Assembly (NCBI GenBank): GCA_016931785.1
Contig: JAFGED010000299.1
Location: forward strand, 1 to 33,616
Direction of reading: 5' to 3'
Length of the DNA stretch: 33,616 nt
From: Anaerolineae bacterium
GTDB taxonomy: Bacteria; Chloroflexota; Anaerolineae; B4-G1
Shown: positions 26,805 through 33,616 of the stretch, one piece after another
How positions within the stretch are numbered: position 1 is the first letter of the stretch
How the letters are laid out: the number at the start of each line of letters is the position of its first letter
Notes under the pieces: generated by a model
The model's input: only the letters and a program-made list of their open reading frames with translations
Database searches by the model: none
Told to the model about the DNA's origin: nothing
Program-made: the position numbers and the translations under genes

Positions 26805-27497
26805 TCAATCCAATGGGCGCTTGCCGATCAAGAAAGAACAGGTGCGATCTCCGGCAGCGATACAGGATACCTCTTCGATGTAAAAGCTCTTGCCACCGCT
26901 GACCCAATAAAGCCCTTCCTCCAACACACCGATGACCAGATGGCAGCATGGCGAGCTAGACGTCCGCCCCCAGCACACACCACAACGATCCATAATCCAG
27001 TGAAAATGCTCCTCACTCTCCCTCAATTCCACCAGGTTATCCGTGTACTTGTTCATCGTCTGGGCCAGGACTTCGAACCCCACCTTGAGCCTCATACCTA
27101 AGGGCAGGATGCGAAAGGTCAAATCCGCGATGCCGAGCATCGGCCCAAAGTCTATGATTCCCAGCTTGAAGCAAGCCTGGCCAGCCCGTCGCGCCAGCCC
27201 TCTCCCACCTCGTGGACCATACATCTCGTCCAATGCCTGCAACAACTGCCCCAGCTCATCAAACCCAAAGTCCTTGACAAAATTGTTAGGCGGATAGTTC
27301 CCGATCCTGTGCTGGAGCCGGGCCAAGTTCAAGACAGCGGTCACGCCATTGCGGCCCATCACCTCCTCCAGTGCTAGGAGGACGATCCGCCCCATCTTGT
27401 TGGGAAGCAGATACCTTGGCGATTCTTGAGCCGCCGAAGCAGGGACCTCTGCCATACGAACATCCATCTTCCGATTGGTAACCACGTCGACTCCCAT
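26805..27497 (-). CDS. V4R-domain (4-vinyl reductase/hydrocarbon-binding) protein
   Basis: The 230-aa protein has a helical N-terminal half and a C-terminal V4R-type domain (about 145-228) ending in EEVSCIAAGDRTCSFLIG, the usual closing motif. The domain is Cys-rich (Cys172, 175, 184, 185, 212, 220), compatible with metal or ligand binding. V4R domains bind small hydrophobic ligands in several regulatory and pigment proteins. Here it sits between a hydrolase gene (24 bp upstream) and the beta-helix gene (6 bp downstream), and could sense or carry a hydrophobic product of the neighbouring enzymes. ATG at 27497 is used; no strong ribosome site was seen and later ATG codons (27467, 27455) are possible. 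Confidence 0.78.
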   Translation of the reverse strand: MGVDVVTNRKMDVRMAEVPASAAQESPRYLLPNKMGRIVLLALEEVMGRNGVTAVLNLARLQHRIGNYPPNNFVKDFGFDELGQLLQALDEMYGPRGGRGLARRAGQACFKLGIIDFGPMLGIADLTFRILPLGMRLKVGFEVLAQTMNKYTDNLVELRESEEHFHWIMDRCGVCWGRTSSSPCCHLVIGVLEEGLYWVSGGKSFYIEEVSCIAAGDRTCSFLIGKRPLD

Positions 27498-27521
27498 GCG
27501 GGCTTTCCCAATCCTTCGCGT

Positions 27522-28307
27522 TCAGTCAAACGAGCGATCTAGAAACTCGACCAGTACATGATAAAACCTTTCGGGCTCGTCCAACATCGGAAAGTGCCCC
27601 GAGCTCTCGAAATAGCTTATCTCGGCCATCGGCGCGCTATCTGCCAGCACGTTGCGCTGCTTGGGATCCACGATGCGATCGATCCGGCCATAGATGCCCA
27701 GTATCGGCACCTCGATCTCGCACATCCGGGGGCGCAAGTCCGTGTGACGCAGTGAAGCGATGCTGTAGTGAAAGGATTCCAGTGTCGTGCGCGAAAGATC
27801 CGCCTCAAACATCTTGTACCACGTTTGCCAATCCCGTGCATAGATTGGAGAGAGAAGGCGAGAACCCAGCGGGAAGAACCGATAGAACAGACCGGCCAAG
27901 GAACGGCGCGCCGACAGACGCAGCAAGAGGGCCAACCCATCGCCCACGATAGGCGATCCTACCACCGCCACCCTCTCAACGCGACCGGGATAGTCCAGCG
28001 CCACGCCGAGGGAAACCGTGCCCCCCATCGAGTGGCCGATGATGGGTGCTCGTTCAATCCCAAGCCGGTCCATAAACTGGTCCACCATGGCGACGTAATC
28101 GCCGACCGTGAACGTACCGCCTTGCTTCCCGGACTCGCCAAATCCCCAAAAGTCGAGAGCGTAGGCCTTATAGCTGCGGCTCAGGGCCTCCATGGTCCCA
28201 CGCCAAGGATGCCAGGACTCGAGCCAACCATGCAGCAAGATCACGGGCCGTCCACGCCCATGTGTCTCGTAGTGAACCACGCCCCGATCAGTAACAAGAG
28301 AACTCAT
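27522..28307 (-). CDS. Alpha/beta hydrolase
   Basis: The 261-aa protein is an alpha/beta hydrolase with a complete triad: Ser93 in GHSMGG (91-96), Asp210 in IYGRIDRIVD and His238 in SSGHFPML. It has the oxyanion region VILLHGWLESW and LDFWGFGESG. It is a paralogue of the Ala93 protein at 17193-17981; the two align without gaps through the elbow. The substrate is unknown; such enzymes cleave esters, thioesters, lactones or epoxides. A -10 box lies at 28342-28347, so this gene may start a sub-transcript that includes V4R, beta-helix and AAR-like genes. Confidence 0.92.
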   Translation of the reverse strand: MSSLVTDRGVVHYETHGRGRPVILLHGWLESWHPWRGTMEALSRSYKAYALDFWGFGESGKQGGTFTVGDYVAMVDQFMDRLGIERAPIIGHSMGGTVSLGVALDYPGRVERVAVVGSPIVGDGLALLLRLSARRSLAGLFYRFFPLGSRLLSPIYARDWQTWYKMFEADLSRTTLESFHYSIASLRHTDLRPRMCEIEVPILGIYGRIDRIVDPKQRNVLADSAPMAEISYFESSGHFPMLDEPERFYHVLVEFLDRSFD

Positions 28308-28341
28308 AGAACCAGCACAACTCCGTACTTAACACGCCCGA

Positions 28342-28347
28342 ATTATA
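28342..28347 (-). promoter_or_regulatory. Possible -10 box before the hydrolase-V4R-AAR genes
   Basis: A perfect TATAAT on the minus strand lies 35 bp before the hydrolase ATG. No good -35 box is seen 16-18 nt upstream. An inverted repeat (28395-28427) lies about 50 bp further upstream. The 212-bp gap holding both is much longer than the other gaps in this block. Confidence 0.4.
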
Positions 28348-28394
28348 TCCCCGTTGCGCCCAAGTATGGCCAAAGATGCCAGCGTGACAAGCAA

Positions 28395-28427
28395 CGGTCG
28401 AACTTGCCATTGCGCATAGTTCGACCG
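28395..28427. repeat. 10-bp inverted repeat upstream of the hydrolase gene
   Basis: CGGTCGAACT (28395-28404) and AGTTCGACCG (28418-28427) pair perfectly across a 13-nt loop. It lies about 95 bp after the GTPase stop and about 50 bp before the -10 box at 28342. Without a T-run it is more likely an operator or RNA structure than an intrinsic terminator. Confidence 0.5.
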
Positions 28428-28519
28428 CTGGAGAAATATCTCACACCTGTATGACGACAAGGAATTCGCACCGCCTCGCACAACACACCTTGGACACAGG
28501 AGGATTTGTCTCCGATACC

Positions 28520-29068
28520 TCAGTCCACAGACTCCCCTTCTCCATCCATCGCCTCGAGGATTGAGTACAGGAGCTCCAGCAAGACGTTTTTGACACTCTC
28601 TCGATCGGTCGCTACGCAAGGCAAAACTTTGACGTCGCCCGGAATACGAAGCGCGATACGCAAATCCTCAGGCTGCCACGCGTCATCCAAATCCTGCTTG
28701 TTCGCGGCAACGACGTAGGGTACAGGCGCGTAAGAGCGGAATGTATCCAGAATACTTCTAGCCTCACGAAATGTCTCCGGCCGCACGCTGTCGAGCAGAA
28801 CGATGAAGCCAAGCATGCCCTCAGAAAGAATCTCCCACATAAAGTCAAAGCGGCGTTGGCCAGGAGTACCGAAAAGGTAAAGCACCAAATCGTCGTCCAC
28901 GGTTATGCGACCAAAGTCCATCGCCACTGTGGTCTGATCCTTGACGCGCTCCTCCGGACGGCTTATCTTTCGCTCCGTCGCGACGACATCGATCTCACTA
29001 ATGGCCTGAATGAATTCCGTTTTGCCGGCCGAAAAAGGGCCGGTCACCACCATTTTGACAGTCTGCAT
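28520..29068 (-). CDS. Small GTPase, MglA/CvnD-like
   Basis: The 182-aa protein has the G1 P-loop GPFSAGKT (10-17), a G3 region FGTPGQRRF (66-74), in which the usual Asp of DxxG is replaced as in other bacterial GTPases of this type, and G4 NKQD (123-126). The family works as a switch in polarity and multi-component signalling systems. It starts 2 bp after the PATAN gene stop, so the pair is very probably coupled. No roadblock-domain partner gene is seen in the window; the PATAN protein may fill a partner role. A 212-bp gap follows before the next gene. Confidence 0.9.
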   Translation of the reverse strand: MQTVKMVVTGPFSAGKTEFIQAISEIDVVATERKISRPEERVKDQTTVAMDFGRITVDDDLVLYLFGTPGQRRFDFMWEILSEGMLGFIVLLDSVRPETFREARSILDTFRSYAPVPYVVAANKQDLDDAWQPEDLRIALRIPGDVKVLPCVATDRESVKNVLLELLYSILEAMDGEGESVD

Positions 29069-29070
29069 AG

Positions 29071-29901
29071 TTAGAGCTTCCGAATACGATCGATTAACCG
29101 CAGAACGACACCTCGCTTAACGGCAGGGCGACGCGTAGTCAAGGGAGTCTCCGGGCTGGGCGCTCCCGGTCTTGGACGCGGGATCACGCCCTCGGGCTGG
29201 ACCAACTCCACCAGACCCGCTTGCAACAGGCCGTAAACGATCTTGCGAACCTGGAAATCGCTCATGTTGTTATACTGGGCGATCTGGCGAATCGTGTTGC
29301 GGGGATTGATGAAAGAAACGACACGCCACTCCTCGACACTCATACTGATATTGCGCATATTGGCGCCCGGGCGATCGGCAAACTTGAGCGCCATATCGAG
29401 GTTGGGCAACTCATCCTGCAGCCGCTCCCACTCCTTCAAGCGGCGACTGCCCTCCATGATCACATTTTCCAGATCGATGGAGACGTTAATGCGGTCCCCA
29501 AACGGCAGCACATTCGACTCGAAGCGAAAATTCCCATCCGGCCAGGTGAAAAGAGGGTAAACATTGCCGAGGATGTAGGCATGTACGCTCTGGAGAATAT
29601 CGGACTGGCTCACGTAACCGGCGTTAATCAGCAGCAGGCCCCACTCTTTATCGCTCTTTGCGCTGGCCTGTGTCTGAATTGTGCGGGCTTGTTCCTCGGA
29701 GAGCTTGCCTGCCCGGTGCAGGATCGCGGCTAGATGGGCATCTTGTCCAAGCGTCGCATAGACAAGCTTGCCTTCCCTGAAGGAAAGTCGAGCACGATCG
29801 TCGCGCGCATCAATCGCCAGCGTACCCGTCTTGCGGGCCAAGTTGATCAGATTGAGTAGCTGCGTTGTGCTGAAATCCCGCAGGTTCCCCTTCAGCGCCA
29901 T
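29071..29901 (-). CDS. PATAN (DUF4388) domain protein
   Basis: The 276-aa protein begins MALKGNLRDFSTTQLLNLI, the typical opening of the PATAN/DUF4388 domain, with RKTGTLAI and GKLVYATLG following. A second part contains KEWGLLLINAGYVSQSDI and FTWPDGNFRFE. A C-terminal winged-helix-like region (about 180-235: NTIRQIAQYNNMSDFQVRKIVYGLLQAGLVEL) is followed by a Pro-rich basic tail. PATAN proteins often act as adaptors with two-component systems and small GTPases. ATG at 29901 follows GGAGG; an upstream in-frame codon at 29931 is less likely. It is the first gene of the block, 114 bp downstream of a near-consensus promoter. Confidence 0.88.
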   Translation of the reverse strand: MALKGNLRDFSTTQLLNLINLARKTGTLAIDARDDRARLSFREGKLVYATLGQDAHLAAILHRAGKLSEEQARTIQTQASAKSDKEWGLLLINAGYVSQSDILQSVHAYILGNVYPLFTWPDGNFRFESNVLPFGDRINVSIDLENVIMEGSRRLKEWERLQDELPNLDMALKFADRPGANMRNISMSVEEWRVVSFINPRNTIRQIAQYNNMSDFQVRKIVYGLLQAGLVELVQPEGVIPRPRPGAPSPETPLTTRRPAVKRGVVLRLIDRIRKL

Positions 29902-30022
29902 ACTTACCTCCACTACGGCTGGAAAAACCACAGACTCGACCCTAGAGGGTCATAGCAGATTAGCGAACATCCTCCTGATGGCTTCCAACTGGGCCTTCCC
30001 AAAGGAGACTTTCAATGCGCTA

Positions 30023-30050
30023 ATTATACCTCTCTTGGCAAACAAGTCAA
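30023..30050 (-). promoter_or_regulatory. SigA-type promoter for the PATAN-GTPase gene block
   Basis: On the minus strand TTGACT (30050-30045) and TATAAT (30028-30023) are separated by 16 nt. The start point near 30015 gives a leader of about 115 nt before the PATAN ATG. This is the best promoter seen for the minus-strand block that ends at 14879. Confidence 0.7.
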
Positions 30051-30202
30051 CCACTGCCTTGAGCAATTTTCCGGTAGCCGCCGCAAACCCCAACCGCCAG
30101 TCTCGACCAGGCTTTTTCCCGACGCGGAGGATGACGCGTCAAGGTTTTCCCCCCGCCCCAATGCCCCGTGACGAGACACGGGCGGGCCTCGATAATTTCC
30201 AC

Positions 30203-30231
30203 TTGTCCACCACCCCCGCCGATGGTATACT
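30203..30231 (+). promoter_or_regulatory. SigA-type promoter for the membrane protein and iron-sulfur genes
   Basis: TTGTCC (30203-30208) and TATACT (30226-30231) are separated by 17 nt. The start point near 30238 coincides with the first base of the 77-bp inverted-repeat element, so the element would form most of the first half of the roughly 150-nt leader. Confidence 0.6.
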
Positions 30232-30237
30232 TAGGCC

Positions 30238-30314
30238 GCGTTCAAAAACAAGTTCGCACTTTTTGGGCAAAATCACCCTGGACAACGGGAAAAACACAAG
30301 TTGTTTTTGAACGC
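30238..30314. mobile_element. 77-bp element with 14-bp terminal inverted repeats (MITE-like)
   Basis: GCGTTCAAAAACAA at 30238-30251 is the exact reverse complement of 30301-30314. Imperfect pairing continues inward (AAGTT and AACTT, then TTTTT-GGG and TTTTT-CCC when the right arm is reverse-complemented), so the whole could fold into a long hairpin. TACTT occurs just outside both ends (30227-30231 and 30316-30320), which could be a target duplication but is slightly offset. No coding capacity. It looks like a non-autonomous transposable element or its remnant in the leader of the next gene. Confidence 0.6.
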
Positions 30315-30388
30315 TTACTTGGCGGCACCGAACACATGCCAAGATGGCGACCTGCCGGAGGCTGCCCAATCCACAGGAGACAAGGACC

Positions 30389-30982
30389 ATGCCCAAGAAA
30401 CAGGGAAAGCGCTTTCGCCTTCTGATATACGAACGCATGTGGCAAAAGTGGGGAATAGCCAGCTTGCTGGTCGCCTTGGCCTCGGGCGTGCTGTGGCTTT
30501 TGGCACCGCGCATTCGATTCCTTCCTAGCTCACTCCGCCCGCTAATTCTCGTCCCGGCACTGGCCAGTTTCGCCATCTTTGCCTACGTTTTCATGGCCCG
30601 GCGGATGGCCTGGGTGCAGTGCAGACCGGGTCATTTCCAAATCCAGACGCCGGTCTATCCCCTCGCTATCTCCTACTCTCGGATTAAAATCGTGCGCCCC
30701 ACGGAATTCTCCCACATCTTTGACCCTTCCAAAGAGAAACCGGCCCGCCGGGACTGGCTGCGGCCTTATTGGGGCATGACCGCTGTAGTGATCGAGATCT
30801 CCAAGTACCCGGTCAAGAAAGAGTGGCTGCGACTGTGGTTCAACCACTATATGTTTTCCACCGAAGTCACAGGCTTTGTCTTCCTGGTCGATGACTGGAT
30901 GACGCTTTCCCGCGAGCTACAAGACTTTCGCAGCAACTGGGAACTACAGCGCGCGGCGCGCCGCAAGCAGCCAGCCCGCTAA
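30389..30982 (+). CDS. Small membrane protein of unknown function, 197 aa
   Basis: I do not recognise a named family. The protein has a basic N-terminus (MPKKQGKRFRLL), two membrane helices (about 22-40 and 50-70), and a cytosolic part (about 75-190) rich in Trp, Arg and Lys that may resemble a bacterial PH-like domain (QCRPGHFQIQTPVYPLAISYSRIKIV). The ATG at 30389 has AGGAG about 12 nt upstream; an in-frame ATG at 30344 is less likely. It lies downstream of a good promoter and the 77-bp element, and ends 37 bp before the iron-sulfur gene, so the two are probably co-transcribed. Confidence 0.75.
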   Translation: MPKKQGKRFRLLIYERMWQKWGIASLLVALASGVLWLLAPRIRFLPSSLRPLILVPALASFAIFAYVFMARRMAWVQCRPGHFQIQTPVYPLAISYSRIKIVRPTEFSHIFDPSKEKPARRDWLRPYWGMTAVVIEISKYPVKKEWLRLWFNHYMFSTEVTGFVFLVDDWMTLSRELQDFRSNWELQRAARRKQPAR

Positions 30983-31019
30983 TAGGACACCATCCTTTAG
31001 AAAACAAGGAGAGTGAACC

Positions 31020-32102
31020 ATGACCGATGACGTTTATCGCAAGTTGGCCCAGCGACTGGACAAGATTCCCAACGGATTTCCCGTCACCGAGAGCGGCGTC
31101 GAGCTGCGGCTCTTGGAAAAAATCTTTACCCCAGAGGAAGCGGCGCTGGCCTGTGTGATGCGCCTGACGTACGAGCCGGCGGCCGAGATCGCAGCCCGTG
31201 CTGGCATCGACGCCAAGGTCGCCTCCCGCATGCTCAAGCAGATGGTGCGCAAGGGGCAGATTCGCGTCAGAGTAGAGGAAAGGCGCCTTCTATTCAGGCT
31301 CATGCCCTTCGTCGTCGGTATCTATGAAGACCAACTGCCCCGGATGGACGCTGAACTGGCCGAGCTTTTCGAGCAGTATTTCTACGAGACACGGGGAGCC
31401 GGCTTCGTCGAAATCGCGCCCGCCGTCCAGCGCGTCATCCCCGTCAGCGAGGCGATCCCCGTCGATGTGGAGGTCTTTCCCTACGAGCGCGCCGTGGAGC
31501 TCATCGAAAGCGCCAAGTCGTGGGGCGTGCGCGACTGCATCTGCCGCGTGCAACAAAAGCTCGTCGGCAAAGGGTGCGATCGCCCGATCGAAGCCTGCCT
31601 GGTCTTTGCCCCCGTGGAGGGCGTCTTCCAGGGCGACGGGCCAGATCGCCCCATCACCAAGGAAGAGGCACTGCACATCCTGCGCCAGACCGAGGAGGCC
31701 GGGCTGATCCATTCCACCGGCAACTACCGGGACGGCCACTCGTACATCTGCAACTGCTGCACCTGCTGCTGCGGGATACTGCGCAGCGTGGTCGAGTTCG
31801 GTATCCCCACCGCTGCCGTCAGCTCCGACTTTTACGCCGTCGTGGACGCCGACGCGTGCATCGGCTGCGGCGAATGCGTCCAGCAGTGCCAGTTCAAAGC
31901 GCTCGCGGTGCCAGAGGACATCTGCGAGGTCGACGTATCTCGCTGCGTGGGATGTGGGCAGTGCGTCACCATCTGTCCTAGCGGTGCGCTCCACCTGGAA
32001 CGCCGCCCCGAAGACGCGTCGTCTCTGCCTCCAGCGGATCGCAAGGAGTGGCTAGACAGGCGAGCCAAGGAACGGGGAATCAGCCTGCAAGATATCCTAT
32101 AG
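31020..32102 (+). CDS. Winged-helix and 4Fe-4S cluster protein
   Basis: The 360-aa protein combines an N-terminal winged-helix-like region (about 35-95, with AAEIAARAGIDAKVASRMLKQMVRKG), a middle region with DCICR (Cys173, Cys175), Cys186 and Cys193, a striking Cys cluster CNCCTCCC (244-251), and two C-terminal 4Fe-4S motifs CxxCxxCxxxC (280/283/286/290 and 309/312/315/319). It could be an electron carrier or a redox-responsive regulator. The ATG follows AAGGAGAG. It ends 14 bp before the convergent metallophosphoesterase remnant. Confidence 0.85.
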   Translation: MTDDVYRKLAQRLDKIPNGFPVTESGVELRLLEKIFTPEEAALACVMRLTYEPAAEIAARAGIDAKVASRMLKQMVRKGQIRVRVEERRLLFRLMPFVVGIYEDQLPRMDAELAELFEQYFYETRGAGFVEIAPAVQRVIPVSEAIPVDVEVFPYERAVELIESAKSWGVRDCICRVQQKLVGKGCDRPIEACLVFAPVEGVFQGDGPDRPITKEEALHILRQTEEAGLIHSTGNYRDGHSYICNCCTCCCGILRSVVEFGIPTAAVSSDFYAVVDADACIGCGECVQQCQFKALAVPEDICEVDVSRCVGCGQCVTICPSGALHLERRPEDASSLPPADRKEWLDRRAKERGISLQDIL

Positions 32103-32116
32103 GCGCAGATAGGGCG

Positions 32117-32379
32117 CTACGCGAGCACACTTCCCAGCCCGCCGGGCAATTCACCAGCCTGCCGCACCGGCCTTTCCATGTCAAAGAGCAAATAGCGCCC
32201 TTCCTCAAAGGGATGCGCGTGACCGAAGCTGGCCAGCCGAAGCTGGCGTCCGCCGGCAACCAACGCATATCCACCGCTGCAGGCCATGTGCCCTGCCACC
32301 AAAACGCGCTGTTGGTGAAACCCCTCCGACGGTAGCGACGGCAAACATCCCAGTCTCCATGCAGGTCGGTGACGACCAT
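32117..32379 (-). pseudogene. Remnant of a calcineurin-like metallophosphoesterase gene
   Basis: A frame opening at 32379, with GGAGG 11 nt upstream, reads MVVTDLHGDWDVCRRYR, the usual start of a metallophosphoesterase with the DxH metal motif. At about 32330 the similarity jumps to another frame that reads HQQRVLVAGHMACSGGYALV, then RYLLFDMERPV and a stop at 32117, which fits the C-terminal end of the same family, including the GH motif. The middle (more than 100 codons, with GDxxxR and GNHE motifs) is absent and the junction is out of frame. It is therefore an internally deleted and frameshifted gene. It lies 75 bp after the GNAT-like gene and was probably once its operon partner. Confidence 0.65.
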
Positions 32380-32454
32380 CGCCACGCCCGCCTCCAGGCT
32401 GATGACGCGAGAAGGGCCATTGGGCTGCACCCGATCTAGGATAGGCCAAGTCCG

Positions 32455-33579
32455 TCAACGCAGCGAACGCCGGTAGACGCGGTGGCGCTTGTACGGCTTG
32501 ACTTGGACCAGTTGCAGCTCCTGCATCATGCGGGTGTTGGTCTCCTGAATCTGCACGAGGTCGGCATGCTGGTACTGCGGATGGTCTATCAGCATGTGGT
32601 AAAGCTCCACGTACAGCAAGGCATCCCCGCCCACGCCGCGATACTGCGCCAAGATCCCCCCGCCATTGTAGTTGAGCCATGGGGTGCGCTTGAACTCGCG
32701 CATCAAATAGTACCAACCCAGCGGCCACATCCGGCCCTTGCAGCGCTGGATGGCAGCCGATAGATCGGGATACGTGATGGCGAAACCCGCGACCTCGTCT
32801 CCCTTCATCAACATCGCGATCAGCGAAGGATCGGCGACAGAGATGATGCGGTCGGCGATCACGCGCGTCTCTGTCTCGGTGAGAGGCACGTACCCCTGCA
32901 CCTCGGCGAAGGCTTTGTTGTAGATATCGGTTATAAGAGGAACCACCGCACGCAGGTCGGTCTTGTTACGAAAGCGCACGATGCGAAAACCCTCGCGCCG
33001 CCTGACCTTTTCCGCCACCCGCAAAAAGCGCTCCGAGACCTCCATCTCCCGATTCGTGTAGCAGGAGACGAGATCGACTCCCTTCTCGAAACCTGCATCC
33101 TCGACCAGCTCGCTATAGTAGGGATAGTTGTAGGCGATGCCCAACGCCGGGCGGTGCTCGAACCCCTCGACCAGCAATCCTTTTCCATCGGCGGCGACGA
33201 GGCCCTGCGGCCCCCACATCTCGTCCAATCCCCGCCCGCGCGCCCAGTCGAAGGCCGCGTCGAAGAGCGCGCGCGAGGCGGCCGGGTCATTCACCACGTC
33301 AAAGTGACAGAAGAAAGCCGTCCGCTTCTGATGGTACTCGTTGTAGTGGGCGTTATCGAGCGCAGCGATGCGGCCCACGACCTCCCCACCTTCCAGCGCG
33401 AGGAAAAAGGCCGCCTCCGAGTGCTCATAGAACGGATGGCGGTTGAGATCGAGCTGGGCGCGCATCTCGCCCACGAACGGCGGCACCCACAGCCCGCTCT
33501 CGCGGTAAAGCTGGAAGGGGAAATCGATATAGCGACGCAAGTCGCGCCGGTTGGCAGAGTCGAGACGGTGGATATGCAT
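32455..33579 (-). CDS. GNAT-like acetyltransferase-fold protein
   Basis: The 374-aa protein looks like a two-part GNAT-fold protein. It has a first part with FPFQLYRESGLWVPPF and EGGEVVGRIAALDNAHYNEY (the beta-strand and loop typical of GNAT), GPQGLVAADGKGLLVEGF, and a second part with KGDEVAGFAITYPDLSAAIQ and a closing VQVKPYKRHRVYRR. The substrate is unknown. ATG at 33579 is used, with AGGA about 9 nt upstream; the frame stays open to the window edge, so a longer N-terminus cannot be excluded. The remaining 37 bp to the right hold no other feature. Confidence 0.75.
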   Translation of the reverse strand: MHIHRLDSANRRDLRRYIDFPFQLYRESGLWVPPFVGEMRAQLDLNRHPFYEHSEAAFFLALEGGEVVGRIAALDNAHYNEYHQKRTAFFCHFDVVNDPAASRALFDAAFDWARGRGLDEMWGPQGLVAADGKGLLVEGFEHRPALGIAYNYPYYSELVEDAGFEKGVDLVSCYTNREMEVSERFLRVAEKVRRREGFRIVRFRNKTDLRAVVPLITDIYNKAFAEVQGYVPLTETETRVIADRIISVADPSLIAMLMKGDEVAGFAITYPDLSAAIQRCKGRMWPLGWYYLMREFKRTPWLNYNGGGILAQYRGVGGDALLYVELYHMLIDHPQYQHADLVQIQETNTRMMQELQLVQVKPYKRHRVYRRSLR

Positions 33580-33616
33580 GAAAAGATTCCTATGGCAACT
33601 TTTCGCTTTGCTCAAA

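Overview
The window looks like a chromosomal segment from a Chloroflexota bacterium, probably Anaerolineae-like. This is inferred from GC-rich sequence, very many GAF-domain sensor kinases, DnaB next to a bifunctional-nuclease (DUF151) gene, and PATAN/DUF4388 plus small-GTPase signalling genes. No rRNA, tRNA, CRISPR array, phage gene or intact transposase gene was seen.

Left block (1-7456, minus strand): one run of genes read right to left. It holds a HerA/FtsK-like DNA-translocase ATPase, a REC-GAF-kinase hybrid, a 339-aa protein of unknown function, a lone receiver protein, and a second GAF-GAF kinase cut by the window edge. The last genes overlap or nearly touch (20-bp overlap, then an ATGA overlap), so they are probably translated together. 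A near-consensus promoter lies just before the ATPase gene. A divergent promoter faces the opposite way and leads into a leader that contains a long inverted repeat.

Housekeeping block (7863-14828, plus strand): bifunctional nuclease, dnaB, an intrinsic terminator, purD, a DUF3267 membrane metallopeptidase-like gene, a CHASE4-HAMP-GAF histidine kinase and purN. The kinase stop codon overlaps the purN start.

Main block of interest (14879-29901, minus strand): thirteen consecutive genes. In transcription order they are a PATAN protein, an MglA-like GTPase, an alpha/beta hydrolase, a V4R-domain protein, a left-handed beta-helix transferase-like protein, a homologue of cyanobacterial long-chain acyl-ACP reductase (AAR), a receiver plus degenerate GGDEF protein, a 1703-aa kinase with six GAF domains, a lone receiver, a second alpha/beta hydrolase whose nucleophile serine is alanine, and two ABC-2 permeases with no ATPase gene beside them. 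The mixture suggests a sensor-controlled module for making, sensing and moving an acyl or aldehyde-type lipid product. That function is inference; the domain calls are seen in the sequence.

Right block (30203-33579): a good promoter drives a 77-bp element with 14-bp terminal inverted repeats, then a small membrane protein gene and a winged-helix/iron-sulfur protein gene. These face a metallophosphoesterase remnant (internal deletion plus frameshift) and a GNAT-like protein gene on the minus strand.
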